NCBI RefSeq assembly: GCF_964199755.1 | Contig: NC_133901.1 | Span: forward strand, 10,803,556 to 10,867,555 | Direction: 5' to 3' | Source: Larus michahellis | Lineage: Eukaryota > Chordata > Aves > Charadriiformes > Laridae | Length of the DNA stretch: 64,000 nucleotides | In this document: one piece after another, positions 10,970 to 42,200 of the stretch | How the letters are laid out: the number at the start of each line of letters is the position of its first letter | How positions within the stretch are numbered: the stretch's first letter is position 1 | Translations under genes and position numbers: made by a program | The notes under the pieces: generated by a model | Seen by the model: the letters and a program-made list of their open reading frames with translations, nothing else | Database searches by the model: none | Told to the model about the DNA's origin: nothing

Positions 10970-13965
10970 GAACCTACCACGATTTATCGTCGTTCAGACA
11001 ATTATTCTCTCAGCCTATGAGCCCTCCCCATCCGGGGAAGGGGAATGGGGAAAAACCAAGGAAGCCCGGGTGTTGAGATATAAACAGATTTAATAGAATA
11101 GAACTAAGTAATTAATAACAGTCAGAGAACCAATACTGATACCAATATAAAACATAAAAGGATTATCCTCACCCCATTCCCCCAGCAGGAGCCGTGCGCT
11201 CTCTGCAGGGACAGCCACTGTGGGACCCTGCGAGTGCTGCGGCTGCGGGAGGAAGGGAAGGGCTCAGGGCTCTGGCACCTGGGCAAGGAGTTCTCTGGAC
11301 CGCCGCCATCAAGGGAGAGAGCGAACTCCTCGGCAAACTTTCTGACTTACGTGGAATGTGCTGTTCATGGTATGAAATAACCCTGTTGGCAGCTTGGGTC
11401 AAGTGCCTGGGTCTCGCTGCTCCTCGTCCCCACACCTGGCAAGCTCAAAAATACTGAGACCTTGAAACCCACACACCAGAGCTGGCTATAAAGTAAGTAT
11501 TTTCACAAATTCAGACACTAGAGTCTCCTAAACATGCATTTTTCCCAAGCATTAGAAGAGACCTTGCTGAAAAGTAAAATTATCGAAAGAGAAATTAACC
11601 CTGTGTCACTCATTTATCCATCTTCTCTATACCATTTATGATTTTACAGCTCTCCCTCTGAACTGTGCCTTTTCCATCCCAAAGACTCCACGCCAGCTCT
11701 GCGTGCCCATTCTTGGCATGCTCCGTGTCAGTTTACTAAAATACAGTTGTTTTCCGATACAAAACCAGTATCTGTATGGAATCGTGTTCCAAACGGTTCT
11801 GGAGAAAGTGTCTGAGAGGGAATCGCCCCTGGCTGCAGCTGGAGAAACGTGAAAGCATTGTATGGTAGAATTCTGAAAGGAATAAATTATTAGTGGGGGG
11901 CTGCGAGGTGTCTCCTACTCAGGCACAGCTCAGCTCCGGCAGCTGGTGGGGAACGGCAGGCAGATGGGCCTCATGCTCCCCCCACCCCCATCCTGCTCTG
12001 GGCAGGGACTACAACACAGCGCTGCAAAAGGAGCAAATAACAGAACTCTTCATTTGTCACAGTTTTTCCCCGTAAGAAAATCCTTTTTCTTTATTCTGAA
12101 GCTGCCCCCCGCCCCATGTACACAATTTACCTCTCCTAGTTTTTGATGAAAAGCATGTAACTCAGATGTGAAATACTTGTGAACGCACTTGATGGGGGGG
12201 AAAAGCCAACACACCGCCACAGCAAGAAACAACTTTTCTGTCACCCAAGAGGCCGATTTCCCCACACATTGTAAGAAGCTTCATGTACTGAAGTGCTGAA
12301 TGCCAAAAATGCAAGTGAACTAAAAGACCCCTGGGCCAGACCAACAGTCCCCAACTGATGATCCCTCTGAGTACCTACACTGCCATCTTCACAGCATCGC
12401 CTTTCTTATTGCTTTTCTGTTGGTATTTGTGACCCATATCAAAAGCAGTGTTGATTTTGTGACCTTTCTTGCAATTCACGAAGTTTTAATTAAAAAACAA
12501 ACCACCAGCCAACCCCACACTCACACCGATGACTGGTTCTCGCCTCAGCTTTGTTCAAAGCCTTGTAAAACTCCCAAGAAACAGAACCTTCTCGTTTGCC
12601 TCAGAGAGCACGTGATTCATTTGGATGGCAAGAACCTGTATTAGGACTGCACAAGACCACCCGGGTCAGTACTTTAAGAAACAATCACTTAAGATTTAAA
12701 AGCAGCCCAGAGTCCCCCACAACTGCAGTACGAGAACTACAAGAAAAAAAGGGAGGAGAAAAAAGCCCACCCTTAACTACAGGCCTTCAGAGCCAAATGG
12801 AACCTGGGTATGACCGGCTCAACACCATTCACTTCTTTTTCACATAGTTGCACCTTCCAGTACGGCAGTAAGGAATTCCCCGGCTTTCAATAAATTGATT
12901 AAAAATGGGGAAAAAAAAAAAAAACCAAACCCTTGAAACTCAACATGCTAAAAACACGCCTGAGGTCAGTTACTGTGCCACAGGCCTACCTGGTAAGAGC
13001 AGCTGAAGTGGTCCGAGGAACAGAATTCCTTTAGCAGGCTCCATCCAGTGCAGGCATCCTCCTTCATCCTCACTCAGTTTCTGCCTGGTGTCCCAGCAGA
13101 CAGCTTTATTTAGCGCTGTCACCATCACCGGCAGTCTCGCAGTCTCACAGGAGCACATTTGAAACGTGACCACCCACCTACTTACATTCTCTCCATTATC
13201 GGCGCTGGCAGATGCCAGAGGTACTAAGTGCCTCTAAGTCCCCTACCTCAAAGAATTCCCAGAACGACAGAACGCGCATTACAGCACTTGGGCTGTGCTC
13301 CTCTGGAACGAAGGAGACTTTCTTACTGACAGTTATCCGTTTGAGCTACCCAAATACCAAAGGCAAAACGTAAGAAAAAAAAAGACATGGCTTTCAACCG
13401 TACAAAGTCAGTCACCGCAGTATGGGCCCTGCAGCAAAGGCTGCACTCAGCCAATCTGGTGCTGCACAGAGCACCCGAAAAGAAAGTGCCCAGCGATCTG
13501 CTACTGGGTCTTCCTGAGCTGGCTCACTGACCTCCAGCCCAAAGGCTGGCTGGCTTTAGAAATGCTCTGTTCTAGCCCATCCGCCGCAGCCCTTTGCTCG
13601 CCAATAGCAGTCGCCCTTGAAGGCTTTGCTGTTCGCACAGAGGATCAATAGAAGTGAAACGCTGCTGTCTGTCTCACGTCAACCATTTCAGCTGGGAGCT
13701 GTTGGAATTGTCGAGGTCAGTCTGCTGGTCTTCTCTTGAACTTTCTACCAGGCTTTCATGAAAAATCCTTCCAGTGGAAGATGGTCAGTATTTCTTACGA
13801 AAACCAATATATGTAGATCCCCAAAGACAGAACAACTGATTAATATAAAAAAGCACTGAATAAAGAGGAAATGGACAATTGTAAACAGAAAATTAACAAT
13901 TAGCAGCTTTTCCACGTACCAGGCGGTCAGCACACACATTCTTTTAAGCAATCAACAGACAGCCC
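10970..13965. other. Intergenic region between UGGT1 promoter and IWS1 3' end
   Basis: About 3 kb with moderate GC at 11.16-11.45 kb and 11.9-12.1 kb and an A run near 12910. Several open frames occur on both strands (for example 13295-13651 on the plus strand). None resembles a protein I know, none joins to others through good splice sites, and they overlap in several frames. I see no tRNA or known ncRNA. A noncoding transcript from the divergent CpG island could run through here, but nothing in the sequence shows it. Confidence 0.6.
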
Positions 13966-13985
13966 CCTGAAAAAACAGAAGATGT

Positions 13986-13991
13986 TTTATT
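13986..13991 (-). terminator. IWS1: Poly(A) signal for IWS1
   Basis: Plus-strand TTTATT gives AATAAA on the minus strand, about 250 bp beyond the canonical IWS1 stop and within a T-rich context. It is the first canonical hexamer I see downstream of that stop. The cleavage site itself is not visible. Confidence 0.6.
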
Positions 13992-14241
13992 GTCTAAAGT
14001 GTTGCAATACAACAAATAAGTGATCTGTACAAAGGACACAAATGAGCAAGTTTAAATACAATCAGGAGAAAGAAGTCCCTATATTCACAGTCCTCAGACA
14101 ACATCTTATACCAGCACCTGAACCAACAATTTAAAGATTCACTAAAAAAACCCAAACAAGTTGTTAAAAAATTTAGATGTCTCCAAAGAGTCTATGGGTG
14201 TATTGTCTTACAGCAGAGCTCATGGGGTATTCTGTGAAGGG

Positions 14242-31721
<17,480 letters not shown>

Positions 31722-32130
31722 GGCGGGCCGCCGGCCCCGCCTCCCCGCCGAGGCCCCGCGGGCTGGCGGCGAAGCGAAGCCCCCAGCACAGCAACGCTCG
31801 CCGCTAGGGCCCGCCGCCTGCCGCCACCACCACCACCACTCGCCCGCCTCGCACAGGCCCAAAATGGCGCCTCCCCTGCGAACGGCCGGCACCCGCCCCG
31901 CGCACGCGCGAACAGCGCCCGCCCCCCTCCCCCGCGCTCCGGAGGGCGGGGGCAACTCTCGCGAGGCTTCCGGGGGAGAGAGGACGTGCCGCGCGGGTGG
32001 GCGGAGCCGCCGCCGTGGCCACGCCCCCACCCAAGCTCCGCCCCTGCCGCCGGTGTAAGCGGCGCCCGGCGTGTGGCGTTGGGAGAAGGCGGGCTGTGGT
32101 GTCGGGACCCGCTGCTGCTTCCACACGGCG

Positions 32131-35100
32131 CCCGGGTTAACCGCAACAAGCCAGAAAGCAATTATTTAATTTTTTTCTTTCCTTGCCCTGAACATTTTTT
32201 TTTTTTTTGCGTTTTTTTCCTGGAAAATAGAAAAATTGAAAGAGCCTTTCAAAATTGAAAATGGAAACATCGAAGGCGCCTATTTCGAGAGAAAAAAAGA
32301 AAAAAGGCTACTTTGAGCCTTCGCATCTGGGTGAGAAATGAGCAGCTGTACAGATGTGCAAAACGGCTGTCGTTTTGACAAAGGCGTTTCCCTGCGTGAG
32401 CCCCGGGGAGCTCCCGGGAGAGAAAACCCCAGAAAACGTGAGCTGACGGTTCAAACCCAGCACCACGCGGGAGTTTCCCGACATCCCCCCTCAGCTGGCC
32501 AGAAACCCTTCCAGCGTTGACAAAGGATGGGAGATCAAAAGGTTCATCTTGGGTGGAGAAGATTTTACCATTTAATGGGCAAATGTGTCCGCTCCCGACA
32601 AATCAAGTTGGCAGGAATTAATATGAATACAAGAGGGCTGCAGAGCAAAGCCAGGCACCGCACGGGCTCTGGATGCTGCCATGGGAGCAAAGTGCTGTTT
32701 TTATGCGGGTTTTTTTTTGCTTTTTCTGGTGGCCGAGGAGGGGACCCGAGGCTAGTGATGGAAACTGAGGACGAGTTGTCGCAACGAATCTAGGTCTGCC
32801 TGTCCTGGCTGAAGCTGCAGTTCAATCCAGTCCGTGTGTGGGTGGATCCTCCAGATTTAGCCTTCAGGATTGACCAAAAGTTAGCTCTGAACTGCCTTGT
32901 AATTGCTGCCTTCCGGAGCAAACACCCCGGCACGGCCATCCCTGTTTTGTTCAGGGGTTGTTGTGTTCTCTTTTAGTAACCTCTATTCTCAGAGCAGTTG
33001 CATTATTCGGTTATTTGGCAACACCTACGATACGTCAGCAGAGGATTACTAGGGATGATTTCTGTCGTCCATGCCTCATTTTAAAATGGAAAGCCTAATA
33101 AATGCAGGTGGTGCTGGCCTGTGGCTTCTCCTGTTCTCCCCTGTCAAAGAAAACATCTTCATTTCCTAAGAGGGCACAGGTTAACGTGTGGCAAATAGAA
33201 AACCGCTGAGGTTTATTTGGGATGTTTCTAAATAACAGTGATTTTTACAATGCTACGTGCTACAGTCATTTTCAGGGACATCAAAATTTACTAAATGGAG
33301 AGGTCTGGGCAAAACAAGTCATTATTTCTCCTGTGCTTATGGCACTTTAGGAAGGATGGCAGCGAGGTTAAGCCATTATTAAGTGACGCACTCCAGCAGC
33401 AAGCACAGATATGCTGCAGGAAGCTCAGGGTACCACGTTAAATACAGATGAACTCTCTCAGTTGAGTTATTGCTCAACATCTTCTTCAGCGTTTCACTCA
33501 GAAGGAGAAATTGGCAGTGGAGTCAGATGTTTCTTGGATGTTGGATGTTTCTTCCTCTATTCTTGGATGTTTCTTCCTGCATTCTTAGGAGAAATGCAGA
33601 AAACTCTTGTTTTTCCCATGAAAGCAGCATACATAAAATATAGAGAGCATGTGTCTCTGTTTACAGGTCTATAGGTCTTTTCCAGACAGCCCCAAAGGTC
33701 CCTTAGTGATCCTCAGGACCACACTCTTCCTGATACTGTGTCCTTTTTTCCTGCTCCTATGTGACTTTTACTGCCTTTAGCTCTTTACAACGTGTGGTTT
33801 CGCTTGGATCTTTTCAGGAAGGAGCAGGCACATGGGCCAGTATGTGGTGTTGGGAGGCTCGCAGTGTTACACTTACCCGACTTCCATACAGAAATTTAAT
33901 GACAACTGGCTAAACAGAAGGCAGTGTAACAACTTGAACGTGACTCATTATGACGCAACAAAGTTCTCTGCAGACAAAGCACTAACATAGGAAATGACAA
34001 GTTGGGAGTAATGTAACAGAAAACAATGGACAAGGAGAAACATAAATAGAAACTAACCAAAAAAAAAAAAAAAGATTGAATAATGTGTAGCAAAGTACCT
34101 GGAAATTGCACAAAGGCGTCTAGAAAAGACAGAAGCCTATCACATACTAAAGTTCCAAGCAGGAGTATGAATGGAAATTAGTCATTTATAAATATGTGCC
34201 ATATTCTGCAGTGATGGCAAGCCACTGCCCCGTATTCCAGCTGCACTGAGGCCACATTAATGAAAGAACAGAGAATTTCCACATTTACTGACAGTGGAAG
34301 GAGGCATAGAGGTTATTTTCTGAGAGTTACGGATTCCCATCTTTTTGAAACGGAACCTCCTAACCCCAAGCCTAGTGTCGTGACATCCCACATGCACCAC
34401 ACGGCAGCGGGTGCCCCTGTGCCTTAAGCAAACCGCAGCAATGCTGAATAATCGGGCACCAATTCTGCCAGCAACTCTGCGGGTCCATGTGTGTGTGTGC
34501 ACTCGCAGGCACACTGGCCTGCACATGTCATTGTCCCTCCTGAGCCAGAGCTTGGCACTTACCGGCCTGTAATATACCCTTGTAATACCGTCTTGGCTGC
34601 ATCCCAAAAGGAAGGATGGAGTGACACTGAGACCATAATGGGATTGCGCAGTGGGGGAGAATGACCTGCCTTCTTGCAAGCAGAGTAAGCAGCGCCCACT
34701 TGGTGTGTGTGAAGGTGTGTAATGACACAGATGCCCGAGCCCCACCAAGTCCGCCTCTCTGTACAGCATCATGAACTGGCTGGAATGAAATAAGCCTTTC
34801 CCCGAGGGACAGAATGCTCAAGACAACCAAGGGATGCACTTGGAAATCCTTTACTGGTATGTACTTCTTTAGTTTGCTTTGCGCCCTGCAGTACGCCTTT
34901 CAGAGTTAACAGACATCAGTGACTTAAAGCTACAAATCTGCTTAGAGGAAGGGAAGGAGGTTGGTGTGGACAGGAGGGATTCTGAACGAACAGTTTAAAT
35001 TGCAAATTGTTATATCCAATCCACCTGCCTTCAGAAACCTCAGAAAAAGAGCTAGTTTAACGTACAATGATGCTTGGCATCTAGGGCTCGGTGATGCAGA

Positions 35101-38100
35101 AATGACAAGGCCACTTTGATTTAGCTGGAGAGGAAATGTGAGAGGTCGTGCCATGTGCGAATTAAACCCTTTGATCCCAACATCAATCTCTTAATTAGGA
35201 AGCTGTCAGAAGAGGCAGTTTTGTTAACACGTGTCTGTCCAGACAGACCTATTGCTCTGAACAACAGCAGGATTAAATTCACCAGGGATTATCCAATTGT
35301 AATTTGCTGCATTTCTCAGAGTATTATTCATCAGCATAGACCATACTACAAATTACCCCTAAACACAACTACAAATGCGTCTGTGCCCTGCACACTCCCT
35401 CACCAAACTCCATCTTCGGCAGTAAGCGGAGCTGCTCGCTCCTGGCAAGCTCCCACCTTTCCCTCAGCGACTTCCCAAACCTCAGCTCCCTCTGTTCACT
35501 CACAGCCACGTCTCTAAGAAGCCTTTAGCAAGCTGCCTGGTCATCTCTCATTAGGTACGTGAGCTTTACGAAGCACTTAGGCTGCTTCCGCTTGGTGTAT
35601 CAAGTCTCTACTCCTTCCGCTTATGTTTTCTGGCTCTTGAGTATGTCTAGACTTAACTGTGGAAAGCCATCTCCCTTCCAATGCATGTTTCAGGTGTACA
35701 ATGAGTCATGCTTTTCCTTCAGACTACCTCGAGTTCCCTGTGTCTCCATCTCATACAGTTTATATACTGTACTAGGACAGAAATACTGTACTTCTCTCTG
35801 AAATAGCACCCCCACTACATCTTGGTCACAAGTGTTAAAATGTTATGTATTTTTAGAATGAGATTCTCTACCCCAAAACACGGTCCATTTGGAATTTCAG
35901 CAAGTATGTTTCATATGCTGAAGAAATACACATGGCACATATGCATGGCCCTGCAGTCTAATTGCACAAAAAGCTTTGGTTTTAAATACCTGCCTTGGTG
36001 TATATAGGTGCGTACTTTCATTTATTTGCCAATATTTGGCCTTCATCTAATAAAATGAGTACTTGAAATTTTGTTAATCACATAGAGCATATAGACTTCT
36101 AAAAATTATTGTATCAGAAAGAAAAGTCTGCTAAATAACTACTTTGAGGCAAAATCCCAGAGTAAGAATGATTTGCACAGTTAGAAACGTAAAGAAAGCT
36201 CTCCTCTCTGCCTTGTGGTCTCCTGCCTCTCTCTAAAAGTCTCCGAGCCCTGAAGGGCCTTTGCTCTATTTCTGTGCCTGTATCTTCATTCCTGCTATAA
36301 AACCTACACAAAAACTGCAGGTAAGGAGGTTAATATTAAAACACAAATATGTAACGTGGATAAACACACAGAACTCCCAACTATTTATTGCTATGCTTGA
36401 ATGCTTACCTCTGATTTGGATACGGAGCTACAGCAGGAGCCCCAAGAATCTGTCTCCAACACAGAGGCTTTTTGTTGTCTTTCCCATGGTAGAGTGCAGC
36501 TACATTGAGCCCAGGAAACAAGAAAATAGGCATTAAGCTCTCAGGTATACTAGCACATGTTCACAATCATTGCATGTTTTCAGTTGCGATGTGAAGGTAT
36601 CTGCCTCACTACAGGAATGCTACACTTCTGTTTCTTTCCCAGACGTCACATCTAGTGCTGGAATTTAACAGGATAGGCAAGAAGGACACGGGATTACTGA
36701 GAGCACATGTGGAGCAACCAGAAAGAGGGAAGCTCTTGGCCATCCTGTCCTAATTTGGAAAGAGAGAAGTAGGCAGACAGGGAGGTAACGTGCACCTAGA
36801 TGCTAGAACACAGGGACAGAGCATTTCTTGGGAGATAATGATAACAAGACCAGGAAGTTTTAAACAAACGGACTGGAAATCCCAGCCCCTTTATATGCAT
36901 GTGTGACCATCAGTTTCAGTTGTCATGCGTTTCTTTTGCCTTCTCTAGGTACTGTGATACACAGCCCACCCAGGACATAGACTGATGGGCGTTTTCTGAC
37001 CCTGCAGGAAGAGCTGTGCAGAAGGGGAGAGACGAGGGACAAGAGCCAGATCTTCCTCTTTTCTAACAGGGTGGCTCCAAGGGAACCCCGGGGAAATCAG
37101 GGGTGTTGGAGCAGCGTAAGACCAGGTGCTAAAGGGTTTTCTTCTGGGAGTGCTTTCCAGAAATCCGAAAGGATTCAGGCACAGGGGAGAGACTGAAGTT
37201 TAAGGTTCACCCAGGCAAGAATTTGCCTTCTTGCTTACTGGAACACCTGACTTGGAAATGACATATGCTGAACTGGGAGCAAAGTCCTGTAATAAATAAC
37301 CGTGCTTCAGTCATTTCCTCCTTTGTGCAGCGGAGAACTGGCACTTGGTGAGGGATCCCTTAATGGCATCAGTACCATTTTCACATTTCTTTTCCATCTT
37401 ACTCCAATGCTTATGAAAAAGAGGGAACTAAGCTGCAGAAGCCAGACAGTGAAGATTTCTCCAGGAGAGGTAATCTCCTATCCTGTGGGGTGCCCTTTGT
37501 TTTACAATGCTGCATTACTTTTGAAAGAAAAGCAACAGAGGGAGCCGGGCGTTGTCAGAAAGTGGCTGTTAAGCAGGCAGGGGGATGGACACTTAGAACT
37601 TAACTGGGAATAAGCATTTTAATTGTTGAAACTGTGTATCCTGGGGTTATACGGCAACTCCTCCCTACATGTCCACTCTCGGCTGCTGTCATAGACTGGA
37701 TCTGGAGCTAACTTTACCTTAGATGTGACACAGAATGGCTGTGTGTCATGTTTGCACGTACCACTCCCTTTGTTCTGGGTAGACATTTCTGCTCTGTTGC
37801 AGTATTCTGGTTTCTAGCGCAGGTGAAAAAGCGTCTGTCAGTTGTGAGTCGCTGTGGCTGCCCATGGCCCATCTTTGGCCTGTGTTTGGCAAGTACCAGG
37901 CTTCTGTACCACCTTGCATCCCTCATAGTAATAGGTCATCAATTCTTGAAGTTAATATGCAGATCCAGTTCCTGAGTCTTGAATAAGAACAAGGACTTCG
38001 CCATAAGAATAACTGATTATGAAAGACAGAAGTTCCTTCTCAAGAGAGTGTAAAAAAACAACAGAAAAAAAACCAAACAGCCAGAAAGAACATGCTCATG

Positions 38101-39162
38101 TTGCATTTGCTAAATTTTTGCAGACGTTGTGCTACAAAATTGAGAATTGTCTTAGTTACAGATGAGCTACAGAGGTTGCCCTAGCCTCTCAGGGAAAACC
38201 AATTCTTAATATGGTCAGCAGGTGTTGTGTTGGGGGCACAGGACTTGCTGTTTCTCCATGTGCCGACTTTTGTTATTAAGTGTGACAGTCCACTCCTGTT
38301 CTTGTTATGGGGTCACCTATGTGAAAATTACATCTAAAATTCCTGCTTTAAAATGTGTGTTAGTGTTGAACTTCTACATCAGCAGTCTGTCATCTCCTGA
38401 AGTTTCTATTCATTTTTCACCTTGGGATCGCAATACACTTTGTAATTTTGATAATTACTTATTTTCAGCATATTTTATGATGACTTTAAAGTGGTAAATT
38501 GTTCTGGGCGTGCTTAGAAACCCTCTTCAATTCTTGCTACTGTATAGACCTTTATAGGGACTATATAGGGTACAAAGATCTCATAGTTTTTCAGGCACTA
38601 CCTAGTTTCCATTTTGCTCCCCTGATAGCCCTCCTTATGGTCAGGACGTTGGCATAACCCACAACAGCAGCAGTATCTTGCACACAGGAATATAATTGCT
38701 CCTTCCATTTAGTCTGAAGAAAAGGTTGTTTATCCACCCATCGATTTTAAATAAGACCATGATTTATAGAAGCTATTTATAACTTCCCAAATAACGTGGA
38801 TAAAAAAAAAGTGGGCAGCTATAAGAAAGCAAGTGATAAAATGAGCCCCAATTCTCTTACTGCAACGTTTTCTTCTAACATTGAAATTGATTAAAACAAG
38901 AGGGAGAAAACAGTGGTATCTCCAAACTTCACCTCAACCACCCCCCCAGTGCTGCAGATCTTTTCTTTAGGTAGATGGTTTCATTATTTCTACATTGGGT
39001 GTAGCTTGTCACGATCTCTTTTGCTTTAATGAAATCTATAAACATAATTATTTTAAGACATTCTGCTGTTATTTTTACAAGGAAATATCTCCACCCCGGT
39101 CTGTTCTGATCAAAGCCTGAGCCCTTTTCTGGCCTAACGTTCAGTTCTTCTTGGCACTGCAG
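32131..39162. other. Intergenic region between IWS1 and MYO7B
   Basis: Seven kilobases upstream of both divergent genes. I see no coding exon, CR1 copy or RNA gene. Small features are T runs near 32198, an A run near 34056, a 22-bp unit repeated twice at 33541-33584, and a GT-rich run near 34485. One or more noncoding 5' exons of MYO7B may lie here, because the first coding exon appears to begin at an acceptor. Two CDX-like TTTATA motifs occur at 38762-38782. Confidence 0.6.
33541..33584. repeat. 22-bp direct repeat, two copies
   Basis: TTGGATGTTTCTTCCTCTAT and TTGGATGTTTCTTCCTGCAT, each plus TC, lie head to tail at 33541-33562 and 33563-33584 and differ at two bases. A partial copy of the TTCTTGGATG start precedes them. 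Confidence 0.8.
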
Positions 39163-39205
39163 GTTACATCCAGTGATCTGAAACATAATGGTGATTTTCA
39201 GAAAG
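39163..39205 (+). CDS. MYO7B: MYO7B first coding exon (six codons) with 5' UTR
   Basis: TTCTTGGCACTGCAG/GTTACATCC gives a good acceptor at 39162/39163. The ATG at 39188-39190 has A at -3 and G at +4. The exon encodes only MVIFRK before the donor AAG/GTAAGT. In phase 0 it joins GDHVWLD of the next exon, reading MVIFRKGDHVWLD, the known myosin VII start. The 39163 border assumes an upstream noncoding exon; it could instead be a transcription start. Confidence 0.8.
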
Positions 39206-42200
39206 GTAAGTCCCGTTCTTTGCTGTGATTTACTGAGTAGCCTGAGGCCCAAAGAGGAGAAAATTACCTTAATGGTCCGTCTCAGAACTAAAGTAGCAAT
39301 AAGCCGCTATCAACAAGGTATAAAATAATATCAGCCTAGGCTAGAGATGCAGAGGTGTCTTGCCCAGCCTGGCTGTGCTCATGCTGAGCTGGTGACCTCT
39401 GTCACAAGGTGTGGCACTGAAACTACACAGTTTACCTCTGGAGCTTAATTCAATGCAAATGAGAGCTGTTCGTCTGTAACATTCTTCACAACCTCGTGCA
39501 ATGTTCATAGATGCTTTACGCTATAGTTGTTGGGTTTTAAACGTAAGCCCATAAAGTATTTTGAGAGGAAAAAGAAACAATTTTTCAGTAAAAAACTTGA
39601 AATGTTGACAGTAAATGCTACAGTATGTAACAAAAATTGTATAAGACAAGACTCTTCACTAGAAAGCTGGTTCCTCAACAGGTGTAGGTATGAACTACCC
39701 ATTGAAGATCTGACCTACAGCTTTGTTCAATTTTCATTCCAGCCATGACAGTAAAGCTTTCCGTTTGAATCTGTATTAGTGCCTGGAGCAAGAGAAGGTA
39801 TTCCTGGGGGCTTGGTGCTGGGAAGCAGAACCAGAACAGTAGTGCAGGCAACACCAAGATGGTGCTTGTTCCTCGGAAGGGGCGGCTGTAGCTCTCACCT
39901 TTGCTCCAGCAGCAGCAGCAGCTCTTGCTTCCTTGCTCTGCAGAGAGGCAGGATGTTGCCATGCCTCTACAAATGTGAAGAGAGGAGCTGCGCTAAATAA
40001 AGAATGCCTTTTTTTTTTTTTTTCTGAAGAGAGATCATGGATACACTCACATTTCTAAGTGATTTCAGCTACAGTAGAAAGAATGTATATCTAAAAACTC
40101 TTGCAACAGAGCCCTCTACATTTCCACGCATCCAGTCTGTACATCTGTTTGTACAGATGTATGAAAAATTACCATTTTTCCTGGTAATGTCTGTGTTTTC
40201 GAGCATCTCTTCTGAAAGAATACCGTAGCTGATGTGAGGCTGCCAAGGCACTTTACCAGCATCCACTGTGCCCCCACCAGTCTCTGGGAGGCAGCGGAGC
40301 TGAGTGATTGCTGTCCTTGTAAAAGGTGTTGCATCATTTCCTCTTGTGAGACAGCTGGGCTTGATGACTTGTCCAAAGTCACATTCCAGGTCAGCCGTGG
40401 AGCTGGGAGTAGAACTCAAAGGTCCTGATACTACAACGATTAGATTGTACTGCCTGTGAGCAGTAAGAACTTATCCAGTTGAACACTGCTAAGGAAATCA
40501 AATCGCTAAAAGATTAAAACAAAGGGATGATGCCTGTGAGATACACGGCATAAAGTTTGTTCCTTTACTACTTGACAATAGCTTTTCTTCTCCCCAGGGT
40601 GATCATGTGTGGCTGGATGCTCACCCAAACAGTGAATTCAATGTCCCTATTGGGGCAGTTGTGAAGGACTCTGACTCAGGACGGATCTTGCTGGAGGATG
40701 ATGAAGGCAAGGTGGGCTACACTGTAACGATCTGTAAAAGACGAACATAAAATTTAGGAGTAAAAATAACAAAAGAATGGCCCTATTGTGTCAGACCAAA
40801 GCTCCATCTAGCCAAATGGTCTGCCTTTGATAATGGCTGGTAGGATACACTGAAAGAAAGAAGATAAAAATAAGGCAAGTGTAGGGTGATACCCTAGTAC
40901 CCCCAGGTCCCAATACTGTGAAGATTTAGAGCTTCCTAAGCTAGAGGTAATATCTACCTCATTAAGAAAAGGAAATGGATGGGCTCCAATCTCTAAATTT
41001 ATGTGGAGCTTTAGGTGAAATCACGATCCCGCTAAAGTCAGTTGGGCTGGGGTTTCATCCCTACTTCATACCTGATGTGGCTGTGATGACTTGATAGAAC
41101 CACGCTTTGAACAATGCTAAACTCGGTGATGTCCAGAACCCACTTGAATGGCATCATCCAGTGTTTTAAATCATCCGTTCCTGGGGAGTAGCAAACCAGT
41201 TAATTTCTGTAGTTCAGTCAACTGTTTGTTAGAATATGCTGGTTTAAGAGTTGATCATGCTGCAGCTCGTTCTGGTCTAACATGGCTCTCCTTTGTTTGC
41301 CTCTGAGCAACAGCAGAACCCATTAAAACTTCTGCCTCACCTTTTTCAGGAGCACTGGATCACAGCTCGGAACATGCACATGGTGCACCTTATGCACCCC
41401 TCCTCTGCCCAGGGGGTGGAAGACATGATCAGCCTTGGGGATCTCCATGAAGCAGGCATGGTGCACAACCTCCTCATCCGCCACCAGGAGCACAAAATCT
41501 ATGTGAGTGCCAAGGCCACCAGGCATAGTACTTTCAGGAACGACTTGTGCTACATATCTAACAGAGTGACCCAAACAGCCTGCTAGCCTTTCTTACACGG
41601 GGCTCTCTGCTTCCTTTACTGATTGAGGGTGCCAAGGAGGTACAACATAGTTTTTTTCGTCTTTCATTCAAGTACTTTGGCAGTGAAGAAGAGACCTAAT
41701 AGTCTCCAAGATCACTGAGATATGCATAGGTAGTGACCCTGCTTACTTTCTCCTAGAGTGACCGTTTGGATTGACCTCCAGTCCAAGTTAATGGTTACTT
41801 GATTTTGATGTAATAAAATAGATGAAGAATAAATCTGGGTATTTAGGACACCTGGTTTCATTTCTTGCCCATTACAGGTTTTATCTCTAACTTTGAGCAA
41901 CTTGACATTTTTAGTTTCTTAGTTCCTGGTTTGTAATATGATAATAATATTCAGGGGGTTGCATGCTTTGCCTCCCATGTTGTATACACTGCTACTTTCA
42001 TAGGAAGGGAACCATGTCTTACAACACAGATGTGGCGGTGTTTAGTGTAAACAAGGACTGATGTTATAGATGCTGCAGTTATAACTACCAAGATGTGCAC
42101 GTAGACCTGTTATATTAGACTCTAGCAGTCTGCAGATGTCTAACGTACAAGTTCTTGAACAATATTATTGCCGTGCATTTCTACAGCCTTCAACAGCCTC

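Noticed and set aside
13295-13651. A 118-codon plus-strand open frame between UGGT1 and IWS1
   Set aside because: No recognisable domain, and no supporting splice sites, promoter or poly(A) signal. Could be a noncoding exon but cannot be supported.
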